Assembly: GCF_022271435.1 (NCBI RefSeq)
Contig: NZ_JAFIQY010000034.1
Span: 1 to 64,000, forward strand
Source: Streptomyces monomycini
GTDB lineage: Bacteria; Actinomycetota; Actinomycetes; Streptomycetales; Streptomycetaceae
Direction of reading: 5' to 3'
DNA length: 64,000 nucleotides
Each line of letters starts with the position of its first letter. Position 1 is the stretch's first letter. A program made the translations under genes and the position numbers. This document shows, one piece after another, positions 56,312 to 64,000 of this stretch. A model generated the notes under the pieces. That model saw only the letters and a list, made by a program, of their open reading frames with translations. It had not been told where the DNA came from and searched no databases.

Positions 56312-57097
56312 GTGTCGACGCCGTTCTATGTCTCACCCCAGCAGGCCATGGCCGACCGGGCGGAGTACGCCCGCAAAGGCATCGCACGCGGCCGCAGCGT
56401 CGTGGTGCTGCAATACACCGACGGCGTGGTCTTCGTCGCCGAGAACCCGTCCCGTGCCCTGCACAAGGTCAGCGAGATCTACGACCGCATCGCCTTCGCG
56501 GCGGTCGGCAAGTACAACGAGTTCGAGGCACTGCGCATCGCCGGCGTGCGCTACGCCGACCTGCGCGGCTATACCTACGACCGCGCGGACGTGACCGCGC
56601 GCGGCCTTGCCAATGTCTACGCCCAGGCCCTCGGTTCGATCTTCTCCAGCGCCGCCGAGAAGCCCTACGAGGTGGAGCTGATCGTCGCGGAGGTGGGCAA
56701 CGCCCCCGAGGACGACCAGATCTACCGCCTGCCGCACGACGGTTCGATCGTGGACGAGCACGGCTCGGTCGCGGTCGGCGGCAACGCCGATCAGATCAGC
56801 AGCTACCTCGATCAGCGGCACCGCGACGGCATGACGCTGGGCGAGGCTTTGAAGCTGGCCGTCGAGTCGCTCTCCCGTGACAACAACGGCGGCGAACGCG
56901 CGCTGGCGGCCGACCAGTTGGAGGTCGCGACCCTGGACCGTACGCGTCCGCAGCAGCGGAAGTTCAAGCGGATCCTGGGCCGTCAGCTCTCCCGGCTGCT
57001 GGAGGAGAACGGCACCGCCGCCTCCGACGAAGCCGCGGACGACGCCTCGGACTCCGAGGGCACTTCCGGTTCCGAGGGTGGCGCCGGCACGTCGTGA
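56312..57097 (+). CDS. prcA: 20S proteasome alpha subunit
   Basis: A 261-residue structural subunit that forms the gated outer rings of the proteasome and the docking sites for ARC. The N-terminal gate segment MSTPFYVSPQQAMADRAEYARKGIARGRSVVVLQY is typical; further alpha-subunit features are KVSEIYDRIAFAAVGKYNEFEALRIAGVRYAD and RGLANVYAQALGSIF. The last ~30 residues are acidic and Ser/Gly-rich (SDEAADDASDSEGTSGSEGG) and probably disordered. GTG 56312. It is the last gene of the pup-prcB-prcA run and is followed by a strong terminator before the convergent LacI gene. Confidence 0.96.
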   Translation: MSTPFYVSPQQAMADRAEYARKGIARGRSVVVLQYTDGVVFVAENPSRALHKVSEIYDRIAFAAVGKYNEFEALRIAGVRYADLRGYTYDRADVTARGLANVYAQALGSIFSSAAEKPYEVELIVAEVGNAPEDDQIYRLPHDGSIVDEHGSVAVGGNADQISSYLDQRHRDGMTLGEALKLAVESLSRDNNGGERALAADQLEVATLDRTRPQQRKFKRILGRQLSRLLEENGTAASDEAADDASDSEGTSGSEGGAGTS

Positions 57098-57176
57098 CGC
57101 GACGCGGGCGGCGTACGGCGGGACCGTAGGCCGCCGCGCGCGGACGCGCTGCCGTCCGTACGGCCACGGGCCTTCA

Positions 57177-57210
57177 CGCGCCCCGGTGGGTATGCACCCG
57201 CCGGGGCGCG
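57177..57210. terminator. Terminator between convergent prcA and the LacI-type gene
   Basis: CGCGCCCCGGTGGGT (57177-57191) pairs with 57196-57210 over 15 bp, with one G-U pair, around ATGC. Confidence 0.8.
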
Positions 57211-57250
57211 CCGCGTTGTGCGACCGCTGTGGCCGCCCAGCCCGCGTCCC

Positions 57251-58309
57251 CTACGGCGGCGGTGCCGTCGAGCCGCGCACGAGCAGTTCGACGGGCAAGG
57301 TCACGGGCTCCGGAGCGCCGCCGTCCAGGGCGGTCATCAGGGCGCGCATCCCGGCGGCCCCGACCTCCTCGGCGGGCAGCCGCACCGTCGTCAGTTCCGG
57401 TTCCACCGCCATGGCCAGCGCCAGATCGTCGAGGCCTGTGACGGAGACGTCCTCCGGCACCCGCAGGCCCAGCCGACGAGCCGCCTTGCAGGCGCCGGCC
57501 GCCAGCAGGTCGTCGTCGCACAGGAGGGCGGTGGGGCGGGGGCCCGGCCGGGTCAGGGCCGCGTGGGCCGCGTGCAGGCCGGCTTCCACGCTGAGCGCGG
57601 CGGGCTCGCTGCGGACGTCCGCGTCCGGGACGCCGCGCAGCGCCTCGGCGAAGGCGGCGGACCGTACGTGGAAGGTCCAGGAGTCGATGGCGGCGGCGAG
57701 GTGGGTGATACGGCGGTGGCCGAGGGCGAGCAGATGCGCGGTGAGCCGCCGGACGCCGTCGGCGATGTCGGGGTTGACGGTCGCGGTGGCCTGGGCGTCG
57801 TCCGGGTCGCTGTCGAGCATGACCAGCGGCAGTTCCTCGCCGCGCATGGCGGTCAGGGCGTCGGTGGCCATGGAGGAGGCGATGACGCCGTCGAGCGCCG
57901 CGCGCGCCGAGGCGAACGGGTCACGGGCCGGGCCGATGCCCTCGGGGGAGGGGTACAGGACGACGCCGAAGCCGTGGTCGGCGGCGGCGCGGGCCGCGCC
58001 GGTGTAGACGCGGGCGAAGTATTCGCTGGTCAGGGCGGGGACGACGAGCAGGGCGGTGCGGGTGCGGCCCATCCGCAGATTGCGCGCGGCGAGGTTGGGG
58101 CGGTAGCCGAGGTCGCGCGCCGCGGTGCGGACCGCGTCGGCTTTGTGGGGTGAGACACGGCCGCGCCATTTGCCGCCCAGCACGAGGGAGACGGCGGCCT
58201 GCGAGACGCCGGCGGCGCGGGCGACGTCGCGGCTGGTGACGCGGGGTGCGGCGGTGGCGCCGGGACGCGCCGCCGCCGGCTGCTCGTGGGTGGTCTCGTG
58301 GGCGGTCAC
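57251..58309 (-). CDS. LacI-family transcriptional regulator
   Basis: A 352-residue LacI/GalR regulator. The helix-turn-helix and hinge are VTSRDVARAAGVSQAAVSLVLGGKWRGRVSPHKADAVRTAARDLGYRPNLAARNLR; the sugar-binding-fold domain follows, with ALLVVPALTSEYFARVYTGAARAAADHG, MLDSDPDD and TGLDDLALAMAVEPELTTVRLPAEEVG. GTG 58309 has GAGGAG about ten bases upstream. It is divergent from an MFS transporter and probably represses it in response to the exported or imported compound. The pair lies between prcA and pafA, as I recall it also does in S. coelicolor, with no known link to proteolysis. Confidence 0.9.
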   Translation of the reverse strand: MTAHETTHEQPAAARPGATAAPRVTSRDVARAAGVSQAAVSLVLGGKWRGRVSPHKADAVRTAARDLGYRPNLAARNLRMGRTRTALLVVPALTSEYFARVYTGAARAAADHGFGVVLYPSPEGIGPARDPFASARAALDGVIASSMATDALTAMRGEELPLVMLDSDPDDAQATATVNPDIADGVRRLTAHLLALGHRRITHLAAAIDSWTFHVRSAAFAEALRGVPDADVRSEPAALSVEAGLHAAHAALTRPGPRPTALLCDDDLLAAGACKAARRLGLRVPEDVSVTGLDDLALAMAVEPELTTVRLPAEEVGAAGMRALMTALDGGAPEPVTLPVELLVRGSTAPPP

Positions 58310-58331
58310 CGGGGCCGGGCTCCTCGCGTCG

Positions 58332-58396
58332 TACGTCGCGGTGTGGACCCGCGGGTTGCGCCCATGGTACGTATGACGCCGCACGTTATACGTAAC
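58332..58396. promoter_or_regulatory. Operator candidates between the divergent LacI and MFS genes
   Basis: TACGTA occurs at 58368-58373 and 58389-58394, 21 bp apart (two helical turns), and TACGTC at 58332-58337. The second lies in GTTATACGTAAC, an imperfect dyad. The area is AT-rich for this genome and would overlap both promoters. Confidence 0.4.
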
Positions 58397-58430
58397 ACGT
58401 CCTGGCCGGGCCAGGGGAGATGAGGCGGGC

Positions 58431-59699
58431 ATGGCCGCTGGGTACGCGGAACTGCTGAGGACGCGCCACGCGGCCCGGCTGCTGGCCGGAACGCTGATCG
58501 GACGGCTGCCGAACGCGACCGGACCGCTCGCCGTCGTGCTCTTCACCCGCGCGGAGGGCGGCAGCTACGTCCTCGCGGGCGTGCTGTCCGCCGTCTACGG
58601 GGTGTGCAACGCGATCGGGCAGCCGCTCCTGGGGCGTGCCGTGGACGTGTACGGGCAGCCGCGCGTGATGCTGCCCTCGGCCGCGGTCTCCGCCCTGGGC
58701 ATGGCGCTGCTGGCGGTCGTCGGCCTCGATCCGCTGCCCGTGGCGTACGCGGCCATGGTGATCGCCGGGTTCTTCACGCCGCCGCTGGAGGGCGGACTGC
58801 GGGCGCTGTGGCCGGGCGTGCTCAAGCGCGCGGACCGGGTCCACGCCGCATACGCGCTGGACGCGGTGGCACAGGAAGTGCTCTTCGCGGTGGGTCCGTT
58901 GCTGGTGACGACGTGTGTGGCGCTCTGGTCGGAGCGGTGGGCGCTGCTGGTGATCAACGTGATCGGGGTGCTCGGGGCGCTCTCCGTGGTCGCCTCCCCG
59001 CCCTCGCGCCAGTGGCGCAGCGCGCCGCGTGAGGCGCACTGGCTCGGGGCCCTGCGGTCCTCCGGGATGCTGGTGCTGATCGCCTCGTTCTTCTTCGTCG
59101 GGCTGGCGCTCGGGTCCATCGCGGTGGCGGCGGTCGCGTACGCCGACGAGCACGGCGGCGGCATGGTCTCCAGCTACCTACTGTCCGCGCTCGGCGTCGG
59201 TGCCCTCCTGGGCGGGGTGGTGTACGGCGCGCGGCAGTGGCCGGGGCACCCGGAGAACCGGCTGCGGCTGCTGGTGGCCCTGCTGGCGCTGGGGTACCTG
59301 CCGCTGGCGCTGGCACCGGGCGTGGTGGGGATGACGCTGCTGACGGGGGTGGCGGGGGTGTTCCTGGCCCCGGCGCTGGCGTGCGCGTTCGTCGTCGTGG
59401 ACGGGCACGCGCCCAGGGGGACGGTCACCGAGGCGTTCTCCTGGCTGGTGACGACCTTCGGGGTCGGGTCCGCACTGGGGATGACGGTGGTCGGGCCCGC
59501 GGTGGAGCGGGGCGGCCCGGCCGCCGGGTTCGGCGTGGCGGGGGCGGGCGGCGTTGCCGCACTGCTCGTACTCCTGTCGACAAAGCGCTTTCTTTCCCCC
59601 GGTGGACGGGGTGTCGTGAGCGATGCTGTGCAGGCCACGGCGGAAAATGATCGGAACGAGGCCGCCCAACCCGGTTTCAGAGCAGGCCATCAGGCGTAA
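58431..59699 (+). CDS. MFS transporter
   Basis: A 422-residue major facilitator protein with about twelve hydrophobic helices. The first half has LLAGTLIGRLPNATGPLAVVLF and the cytoplasmic-loop-like GRAVDVYGQPRVMLPSAAVSALGMALL; the second half begins near ALRSSGMLVLIASFFFVGLALGSIAV. The C-terminal ~40 residues are hydrophilic. ATG 58431 follows GGGGAG. It is probably an efflux or sugar carrier controlled by the divergent LacI regulator. pafA starts nine bases after its stop, so pafA may be transcribed at least partly from this promoter. Confidence 0.9.
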   Translation: MAAGYAELLRTRHAARLLAGTLIGRLPNATGPLAVVLFTRAEGGSYVLAGVLSAVYGVCNAIGQPLLGRAVDVYGQPRVMLPSAAVSALGMALLAVVGLDPLPVAYAAMVIAGFFTPPLEGGLRALWPGVLKRADRVHAAYALDAVAQEVLFAVGPLLVTTCVALWSERWALLVINVIGVLGALSVVASPPSRQWRSAPREAHWLGALRSSGMLVLIASFFFVGLALGSIAVAAVAYADEHGGGMVSSYLLSALGVGALLGGVVYGARQWPGHPENRLRLLVALLALGYLPLALAPGVVGMTLLTGVAGVFLAPALACAFVVVDGHAPRGTVTEAFSWLVTTFGVGSALGMTVVGPAVERGGPAAGFGVAGAGGVAALLVLLSTKRFLSPGGRGVVSDAVQATAENDRNEAAQPGFRAGHQA

Positions 59700-59708
59700 T
59701 GTTCAGTC

Positions 59709-61070
59709 ATGGACCGCCGCATTTTCGGGCTGGAGAACGAGTACGGCGTCACATGCACGTTCAGGGGACAGCGCCGACTGTCTCCTGACGAGGTGGCTCG
59801 GTACCTCTTCCGCCGTGTCGTGTCATGGGGCCGCAGCAGCAATGTCTTCCTGCGGAACGGCGCCCGCCTGTACCTGGACGTGGGATCGCACCCGGAATAC
59901 GCAACCCCCGAGTGCGACAACGTGACCGAACTGGTCACCCACGACAAGGCCGGCGAGCGCATTCTCGAAGGTCTGCTGGTCGACGCCGAGCGCCGCCTGC
60001 ACGAGGAAGGAATCGCGGGCGACGTCTATCTCTTCAAGAACAACACCGATTCCGCCGGAAACTCCTATGGTTGCCACGAAAACTATCTCGTGGCCCGGCA
60101 CGGGGAGTTCTCCCGGCTCGCGGACATTCTCATTCCGTTCCTGGTGACCCGTCAGCTGCTCTGCGGCGCGGGCAAGGTCCTGCAGACACCGCGCGGGGCC
60201 GTCTACTGCGTGAGCCAGCGCGCCGAGCACATCTGGGAGGGCGTCTCCTCGGCGACCACCCGCTCCCGTCCGATCATCAACACCCGCGACGAACCGCACG
60301 CCGACGCCGAGCGCTACCGCCGGCTGCACGTCATCGTCGGCGACTCCAACATGTCCGAGACGACCATGCTGCTGAAGGTCGGCGCCACCGACCTCGTGCT
60401 GCGCATGATCGAGGCGGGCACGGTCATGCGCGACCTGACCCTGGAGAACCCGATCCGGGCCATCCGGGAGGTCAGCCACGACATAACGGGCCGGCGCAAG
60501 GTGCGCCTGGCCAGTGGCCGGGAGGCATCGGCCCTGGAGGTCCAGCAGGAGTACTACGAGAAGGCGGTGGACTTCTGCGAACGGCGCGGTATCCGCACGG
60601 GGACGGTCGAGCGGGTCCTGGAACTGTGGGGCCGTACGCTCGAAGCCGTCCGCGACGAGGACCTCGACCGGATCTCCACCGAGATCGACTGGGTGATGAA
60701 GTACCAGCTCATCGAGCGCTACCGCGCCAAGAACAACATCACCATGTCGCATCCGCGGGTGGCGCAGATAGACCTCGCCTACCACGACATCCACCGCCGC
60801 CGGGGCCTGTACTACCTCCTGGAGCGCAAGGGGCAGGCGGCCCGTATCTGCAACGACTTGAAGATCTTCGAGGGCAAGTCGGTGCCGCCGCAGACCACCC
60901 GGGCCCGGCTGCGCGGTGACTTCATCCGCCGCGCGCAGGAGCAGCGCCGCGACTTCACCGTCGACTGGGTGCACCTCAAGCTCAACGACCAGGCGCAGCG
61001 CACGGTGCTGTGCAAGGACCCGTTCCGGTCCGTGGACGACCGGGTGGAGAAGCTGATCGCCGGGATGTGA
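59709..61070 (+). CDS. pafA: Pup-protein ligase PafA
   Basis: A 453-residue glutamine-synthetase-fold ligase that joins the gamma-carboxylate of deamidated Pup's C-terminal Glu to substrate lysines using ATP. Glu9 in IFGLENEYGV and the catalytic Asp57 in LYLDVGSHPEYATPE match the family; other landmarks are YLFKNNTDSAGNSYGCHENYLV, RPIINTRDEPHADAERYRRLHVIVGDSNMSE and DWVHLKLNDQ at the C-terminus. It lacks the Dop loop. ATG 59709 lies nine bases after the MFS stop. A double hairpin follows at 61081-61157. Confidence 0.97.
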   Translation: MDRRIFGLENEYGVTCTFRGQRRLSPDEVARYLFRRVVSWGRSSNVFLRNGARLYLDVGSHPEYATPECDNVTELVTHDKAGERILEGLLVDAERRLHEEGIAGDVYLFKNNTDSAGNSYGCHENYLVARHGEFSRLADILIPFLVTRQLLCGAGKVLQTPRGAVYCVSQRAEHIWEGVSSATTRSRPIINTRDEPHADAERYRRLHVIVGDSNMSETTMLLKVGATDLVLRMIEAGTVMRDLTLENPIRAIREVSHDITGRRKVRLASGREASALEVQQEYYEKAVDFCERRGIRTGTVERVLELWGRTLEAVRDEDLDRISTEIDWVMKYQLIERYRAKNNITMSHPRVAQIDLAYHDIHRRRGLYYLLERKGQAARICNDLKIFEGKSVPPQTTRARLRGDFIRRAQEQRRDFTVDWVHLKLNDQAQRTVLCKDPFRSVDDRVEKLIAGM

Positions 61071-61080
61071 GTCCGGTTCG

Positions 61081-61157
61081 TCACCGTTTCCGGTGTATCA
61101 CCGGATACGGTGACGGCTGGCCGTGGCAGTGCCGGGAGCGCCCGCGCTCCCGGCACT
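61081..61157 (+). terminator. Double hairpin after pafA
   Basis: First, a nested structure: TCACCGT (61081-61087) with ACGGTGA (61107-61113), enclosing CCGGTG-TAT-CACCGG. Second, AGTGCCGGGAGCGC (61128-61141) pairs perfectly over 14 bp with 61144-61157. Together they should end pafA transcripts before the FKBP genes. Confidence 0.8.
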
Positions 61158-61267
61158 TCGCCGTTCGGCGCCACTGTGTCGTCGCGCCGCGCAGGGAAAC
61201 GTACCCAGGGTCAGGTCGTAGAGTGGCGGGCATTGCCCACCCACCCCACGACCCCGAGTTGGACTTC

Positions 61268-62260
61268 ATGAACTTCACGAAGAACACCCGCCGCGCCGCC
61301 GCCGCGGCGCTGACCGTTCCCCTCCTGCTGTTCACCGCCGCCTGTGGGTCCGATGACGGCAAGGGGTCGTCGGCCGCCGCGGTCGCCAAGGTGGAGGGGA
61401 AGCCCGGGGAGCAGCCCAAGATCACCGTGCCGAAGGACGCCAAGGCGCCCGGCGAGGCGGTCACCAAGACGCTGCACGAGGGCTCGGGCGCGGAGGTCAA
61501 GAAGGGCGACTACGTCCGGCTGGACTTCGCGGCGCAGACCATGAAGACCGGCCAGAACCTCGGCAGCACCTGGACCAAGCAGCCCGGCGCGGACGCGAAG
61601 GCGCCGCGCACGCAGATCGTCGGCGAGGTCAGCGACCAGCCGACCCAGCAGCAGCTGCCGCAGAAGGTCATGGAGGCGGTCGCGGGCCAGAAGGTCGGCA
61701 GCCGCTTCGAGATCGAGGGCACCGCCAAGGCGCTGGTCGGCGACAACCTGAACCCGCAGTCCGGCATCAAGCCGGAGGACGGCCTGGTGTGGGTCGTGGA
61801 CGTGGTCGGCGCGGGCAAGGCCGACAAGAAGGGCAAGTCCGAGGGCGAGCAGGCGGCGCCGGAGGAGGGCATGCCCGAGGTGAAGTCGGAGGGCGAGAAG
61901 GCCGCGACGATCACCATCCCCAAGGGGGAGAAGGCGCCCACCGACCTCAAGGAGCAGGTGCTGATCAAGGGCAAGGGCCCGAAGGTCAAGGCCGGCGACG
62001 GGCTGATCGCGCAGTACACCGGTGTGAAGTGGGAGGACGGCAAGAAGTTCGACTCCTCCTGGGACCACGGTGGCGCCACCGCCTTCCAGATCGGCACCGG
62101 TGCCGTCGTCAAGGGCTGGGACCAGGCCCTGGTCGGCAAGAACGTCGGTGACCGGGTGGAGATCGTGATCCCGCCGAAGCTGGGCTACGGCGCGAACCCG
62201 CAGAGCGAGCTGGCGAAGAACACCCTGGTGTTCTCCGTCGACATCGTCGGCACCGTCTGA
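61268..62260 (+). CDS. FKBP-type peptidyl-prolyl isomerase lipoprotein
   Basis: A 330-residue exported PPIase. The signal peptide MNFTKNTRRAAAAALTVPLLLFTAAC ends in a lipobox (TAAC). Two FKBP-like halves are present: residues ~70-185 form a divergent domain (VKKGDYVRLDFAAQTMKTGQNLGSTW...), then a charged linker, and ~225-330 form a canonical FKBP with GLIAQYTGVKWEDGKKFDSSWD, GAVVKGWDQALVGKNVGDRVEIVIPPKLGYG and NTLVFSVDIVGTV. It probably folds proteins outside the membrane. ATG 61268 has only a weak ribosome-binding site. A 57-bp gap separates it from the second FKBP, so they may be co-transcribed. The pairing beside pafA is common in streptomycetes. Confidence 0.9.
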   Translation: MNFTKNTRRAAAAALTVPLLLFTAACGSDDGKGSSAAAVAKVEGKPGEQPKITVPKDAKAPGEAVTKTLHEGSGAEVKKGDYVRLDFAAQTMKTGQNLGSTWTKQPGADAKAPRTQIVGEVSDQPTQQQLPQKVMEAVAGQKVGSRFEIEGTAKALVGDNLNPQSGIKPEDGLVWVVDVVGAGKADKKGKSEGEQAAPEEGMPEVKSEGEKAATITIPKGEKAPTDLKEQVLIKGKGPKVKAGDGLIAQYTGVKWEDGKKFDSSWDHGGATAFQIGTGAVVKGWDQALVGKNVGDRVEIVIPPKLGYGANPQSELAKNTLVFSVDIVGTV

Positions 62261-62317
62261 GCATGGTCTGCCAGACTGTGCGGGTAGCTGTGCAGTTTCT
62301 TTCGTAGGAGCACTTTC

Positions 62318-62692
62318 GTGAACATCGACAAGCCCGAGATCGACTTCCCCGAGGGCCCGGTCCCCTCCGACCTGGAGATCGTGGACCTGTGGGAGGGTGA
62401 CGGGCCGGCCGCCAAGGCCGGGGACTTCGTCAAGGTCCACTATGTCGGAGTTTCTTACAGCTCCGGCGAGGAGTTCGACGCCAGCTGGAACCGCGGCAAG
62501 CCGCTGGAGTTCCAGCTCGGTGCCGGCCAGGTCATCTCCGGCTGGGACCAGGGCGTGCAGGGCATGAAGGTCGGCGGCCGCCGCCGGCTGACCATCCCCC
62601 CGCACCTGGCCTACGGCGACGCGGGCGCCGGCGGCGGCCGTATCGCCCCGGGCGAGACGCTGATCTTCGTCTGTGACCTGATGTCCGTCTGA
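62318..62692 (+). CDS. Cytoplasmic FKBP-type peptidyl-prolyl isomerase
   Basis: A 124-residue single-domain FKBP. Core motifs are VKVHYVGVSYSSGEEFDASWNRGKPLEFQLGAGQVISGWDQGVQGMKVGGRRRLTIPPHLAYG and ETLIFVCDLMSV. Key FK506-pocket residues (Tyr in VHYVG, Asp in FDASW, the Trp of SGWDQG, Tyr in LAYG) are all present, so it should be catalytically active and drug-binding. No signal peptide. GTG 62318 follows TAGGAG. A tandem hairpin follows. Confidence 0.94.
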   Translation: MNIDKPEIDFPEGPVPSDLEIVDLWEGDGPAAKAGDFVKVHYVGVSYSSGEEFDASWNRGKPLEFQLGAGQVISGWDQGVQGMKVGGRRRLTIPPHLAYGDAGAGGGRIAPGETLIFVCDLMSV

Positions 62693-62703
62693 GGACGACG
62701 GCA

Positions 62704-62769
62704 GCCGGCCGCGGCACAGCGGCGGCCGGCCTGCACCAGAGGGCCCGTGCCACCCGGCACGGGCCCTCT
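62704..62769 (+). terminator. Tandem hairpins after the FKBP gene
   Basis: GCCGGCCGC (62704-62712) pairs with 62722-62730. Then AGAGGGCCCGTGCC (62738-62751) pairs perfectly over 14 bp with 62756-62769 around ACCC, followed by TCC. The second is the likely terminator. Confidence 0.8.
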
Positions 62770-62888
62770 TCCTCGCCCGCCCGGCGCCCGCCGCCCCCGC
62801 CGCCCGTCACGGTCCGGACCCTCGGCTTTGCCGCAGGTCCCCGGAGCGGTACGGTCATCGGTCGGGAGTCCGACAAGAAAGGGCGTCG

Positions 62889-63878
62889 ATGGCCATTGCC
62901 AAGGCCGAGCGGCTGATGAATCTGGCGCTGTGCCTTCTGGGTACCCGTCGCCCGCTGACCAAACGTGAACTGCGGTCCTCCATCGAGGCGTACGTGGAAT
63001 CGTTCGGCTCCGGGGACGCCGGTACGGGCAGCGACGACTCCTTCAACCGGATGTTCGAGCGCGACAAGGACGACCTGCGCGAACTCGGCCTGGTCATCGA
63101 GACCGTCGAAGGACTGGACGGGGAGACCGGCTACCTCGCGCGCCGGGACAGCAACCGCCTCCCCCCGATCACCCTGGACGCGGCCGAGGCCGCCGCCCTG
63201 GGACTCGCCGCCAAGATCTGGCAGCAGGCCCGGCTGGCCGGCGCGGCCAGCGGCGCACTGCAGAAGCTGCGCGCGGCCGGCGTGCCCTTCCAGGACGACG
63301 GCAGCTTCGAGGCGCAGCAGCCCCACAGCGCCCTGGAACCCCGCATCCCCGCCCACGAGGCCGCCTTCGAACCGCTGATGCTCGCCTGCCGCGACCGCCG
63401 GCCCGTCGTCTTCGACTACCGCAAGTCCAACGCCGCCCGCCCCGAGCAGCGGCAGGTGGAACCGTGGATACTGGAGTGCTGGCGCGGCCACTGGTACCTG
63501 GCCGGCTGGGACCGCGAACGGCAGGCCGAACGGGTCTTCCGGCTCTCCCGCATCACCGGCAAGGTCCGCTCCCGGCAGGGGAAGTTCACCGCCGAGGTGC
63601 CCGACCACGTCACCGTCCGCGAGACGGTGGAGAGCTGGGCGGGCGAGACCGCCACCGGCACCGCCCGCATCAGGCTGCGCACCGACCACGGCTACCCGCT
63701 GCGGGCCCGCGCGCTGAGCATCCGTGAGCTGGGCGACGGCTGGGACGAACTGGACATCCCCTACGGGCACGGGCTCGACGCCTGGCTGGTCGAGTTCGGC
63801 CCCGACGTGGTCGTACTGGAACCCGCCGAGCTGCGGGCGGACGTCGTGGACCGGCTGCGTGCCGTGGCCAAGGGCTGA
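62889..63878 (+). CDS. pafB: PafB, WYL-domain transcriptional regulator
   Basis: A 329-residue regulator with an N-terminal winged helix-turn-helix (residues ~5-85: RLMNLALCLLGTRRPLTKRELRSSIEAYV...FERDKDDLRELGLVIET) and a WYL domain (~150-240) containing GHWYLAGWDRERQAERVFRLSRITG, then a WCX C-terminal domain. In mycobacteria PafB and PafC act together as a DNA-damage-responsive activator independent of LexA; the gene pair beside pafA supports the same role here. ATG 62889. pafC starts 21 bases after its stop. Confidence 0.93.
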   Translation: MAIAKAERLMNLALCLLGTRRPLTKRELRSSIEAYVESFGSGDAGTGSDDSFNRMFERDKDDLRELGLVIETVEGLDGETGYLARRDSNRLPPITLDAAEAAALGLAAKIWQQARLAGAASGALQKLRAAGVPFQDDGSFEAQQPHSALEPRIPAHEAAFEPLMLACRDRRPVVFDYRKSNAARPEQRQVEPWILECWRGHWYLAGWDRERQAERVFRLSRITGKVRSRQGKFTAEVPDHVTVRETVESWAGETATGTARIRLRTDHGYPLRARALSIRELGDGWDELDIPYGHGLDAWLVEFGPDVVVLEPAELRADVVDRLRAVAKG

Positions 63879-63899
63879 GAGGGACGGGACGCACACTCC

Positions 63900-64000
63900 A
63901 TGGCCACCAACGCCATCGACCAGACCCGGCGGATGCTGTCGCTGGTCACCTATCTCCGCGAGCGCCCCGGCGCCCGCGTCTCCGACGTCGCCCGCGCCTT
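63900..64000 (+). CDS. pafC: PafC, start of WYL-domain regulator (partial)
   Basis: ATG at 63900 opens a frame that runs off the right edge: MATNAIDQTRRMLSLVTYLRERPGARVSDVARAF. This is the expected beginning of PafC, with the first part of a helix-turn-helix (DVARAF) visible. It follows pafB by 21 bases with AGAGGGA upstream, so the two are co-transcribed. Only 33 complete codons are in the window, so domain content cannot be checked. Confidence 0.8.
   Translation, partial: MATNAIDQTRRMLSLVTYLRERPGARVSDVARA

Overview
This window is a high-GC actinobacterial chromosome segment, almost certainly from a Streptomyces or close relative. Codon third positions are overwhelmingly G or C, GTG and TTG starts are frequent, and gene ends overlap as ATGA or GTGA. 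Several genes belong to lineage-specific systems: mycothiol synthesis (mshC), the Pup-proteasome system, the gylR-glpFKD glycerol operon, and a histidine phosphatase/DUF3090/SCO1664-like cluster. No tRNA, rRNA, CRISPR array, transposase or phage gene was seen.

Layout. 1-8.8 kb is a core block: a partial acidic protein, an aldo/keto reductase, an F420-type luciferase-like oxidoreductase behind a perfect palindromic operator, a ferritin-like protein, CorA, the phosphatase/DUF3090/kinase-like trio and mshC. 8.8-12.7 kb looks accessory: a secreted ribosome-inactivating protein (rRNA N-glycosidase), a TetR regulator divergent from a quinone-oxidoreductase-like gene with three operator copies between them, and a secreted serine hydrolase. 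A PAC2 protein follows. 14.4-22.3 kb is a sugar operon best read as non-phosphorylating L-fucose catabolism: dehydratase, SDR, three-part ABC importer, sugar dehydrogenase and lactonase. A FadR/GntR regulator at 24 kb carries a palindrome that recurs in degenerate form at the operon promoter. 24.6-28.8 kb is a methylthioadenosine salvage operon with an MtnC-MtnB fusion. A GMC oxidoreductase follows.

30.6-35.6 kb is the glycerol regulon, with a related motif in front of both glpF and gylR. metH, a HAD phosphatase and two paralogous peptide/nickel-type binding lipoproteins without any transporter partners follow. 44-47.5 kb holds an orphan response regulator, a stand-alone RecB/Cas4-type nuclease and an M50 CBS-domain protease. 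Between that protease and the tRNA methyltransferase TrmI lie 1.23 kb of layered repeats with no convincing gene.

49.9-64 kb carries the Pup-proteasome region: ferredoxin, arc, dop, pup, a frameshifted endonuclease VII remnant, prcB, prcA, a LacI regulator/MFS pair, pafA, two FKBP isomerases, pafB and the start of pafC. Dop deamidates Pup, PafA ligates it to substrates, Arc unfolds tagged proteins into the PrcBA barrel, and PafBC is the associated DNA-damage regulator pair.

The most noteworthy items are the secreted ribosome-inactivating protein with every expected catalytic residue, the 47.5-48.7 kb repeat field, the triple-operator TetR promoter, the inferred L-fucose regulon and the endonuclease VII frameshift overlapping the prcB start. 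All functional calls come from reading the sequence and family knowledge; nothing was searched or computed.
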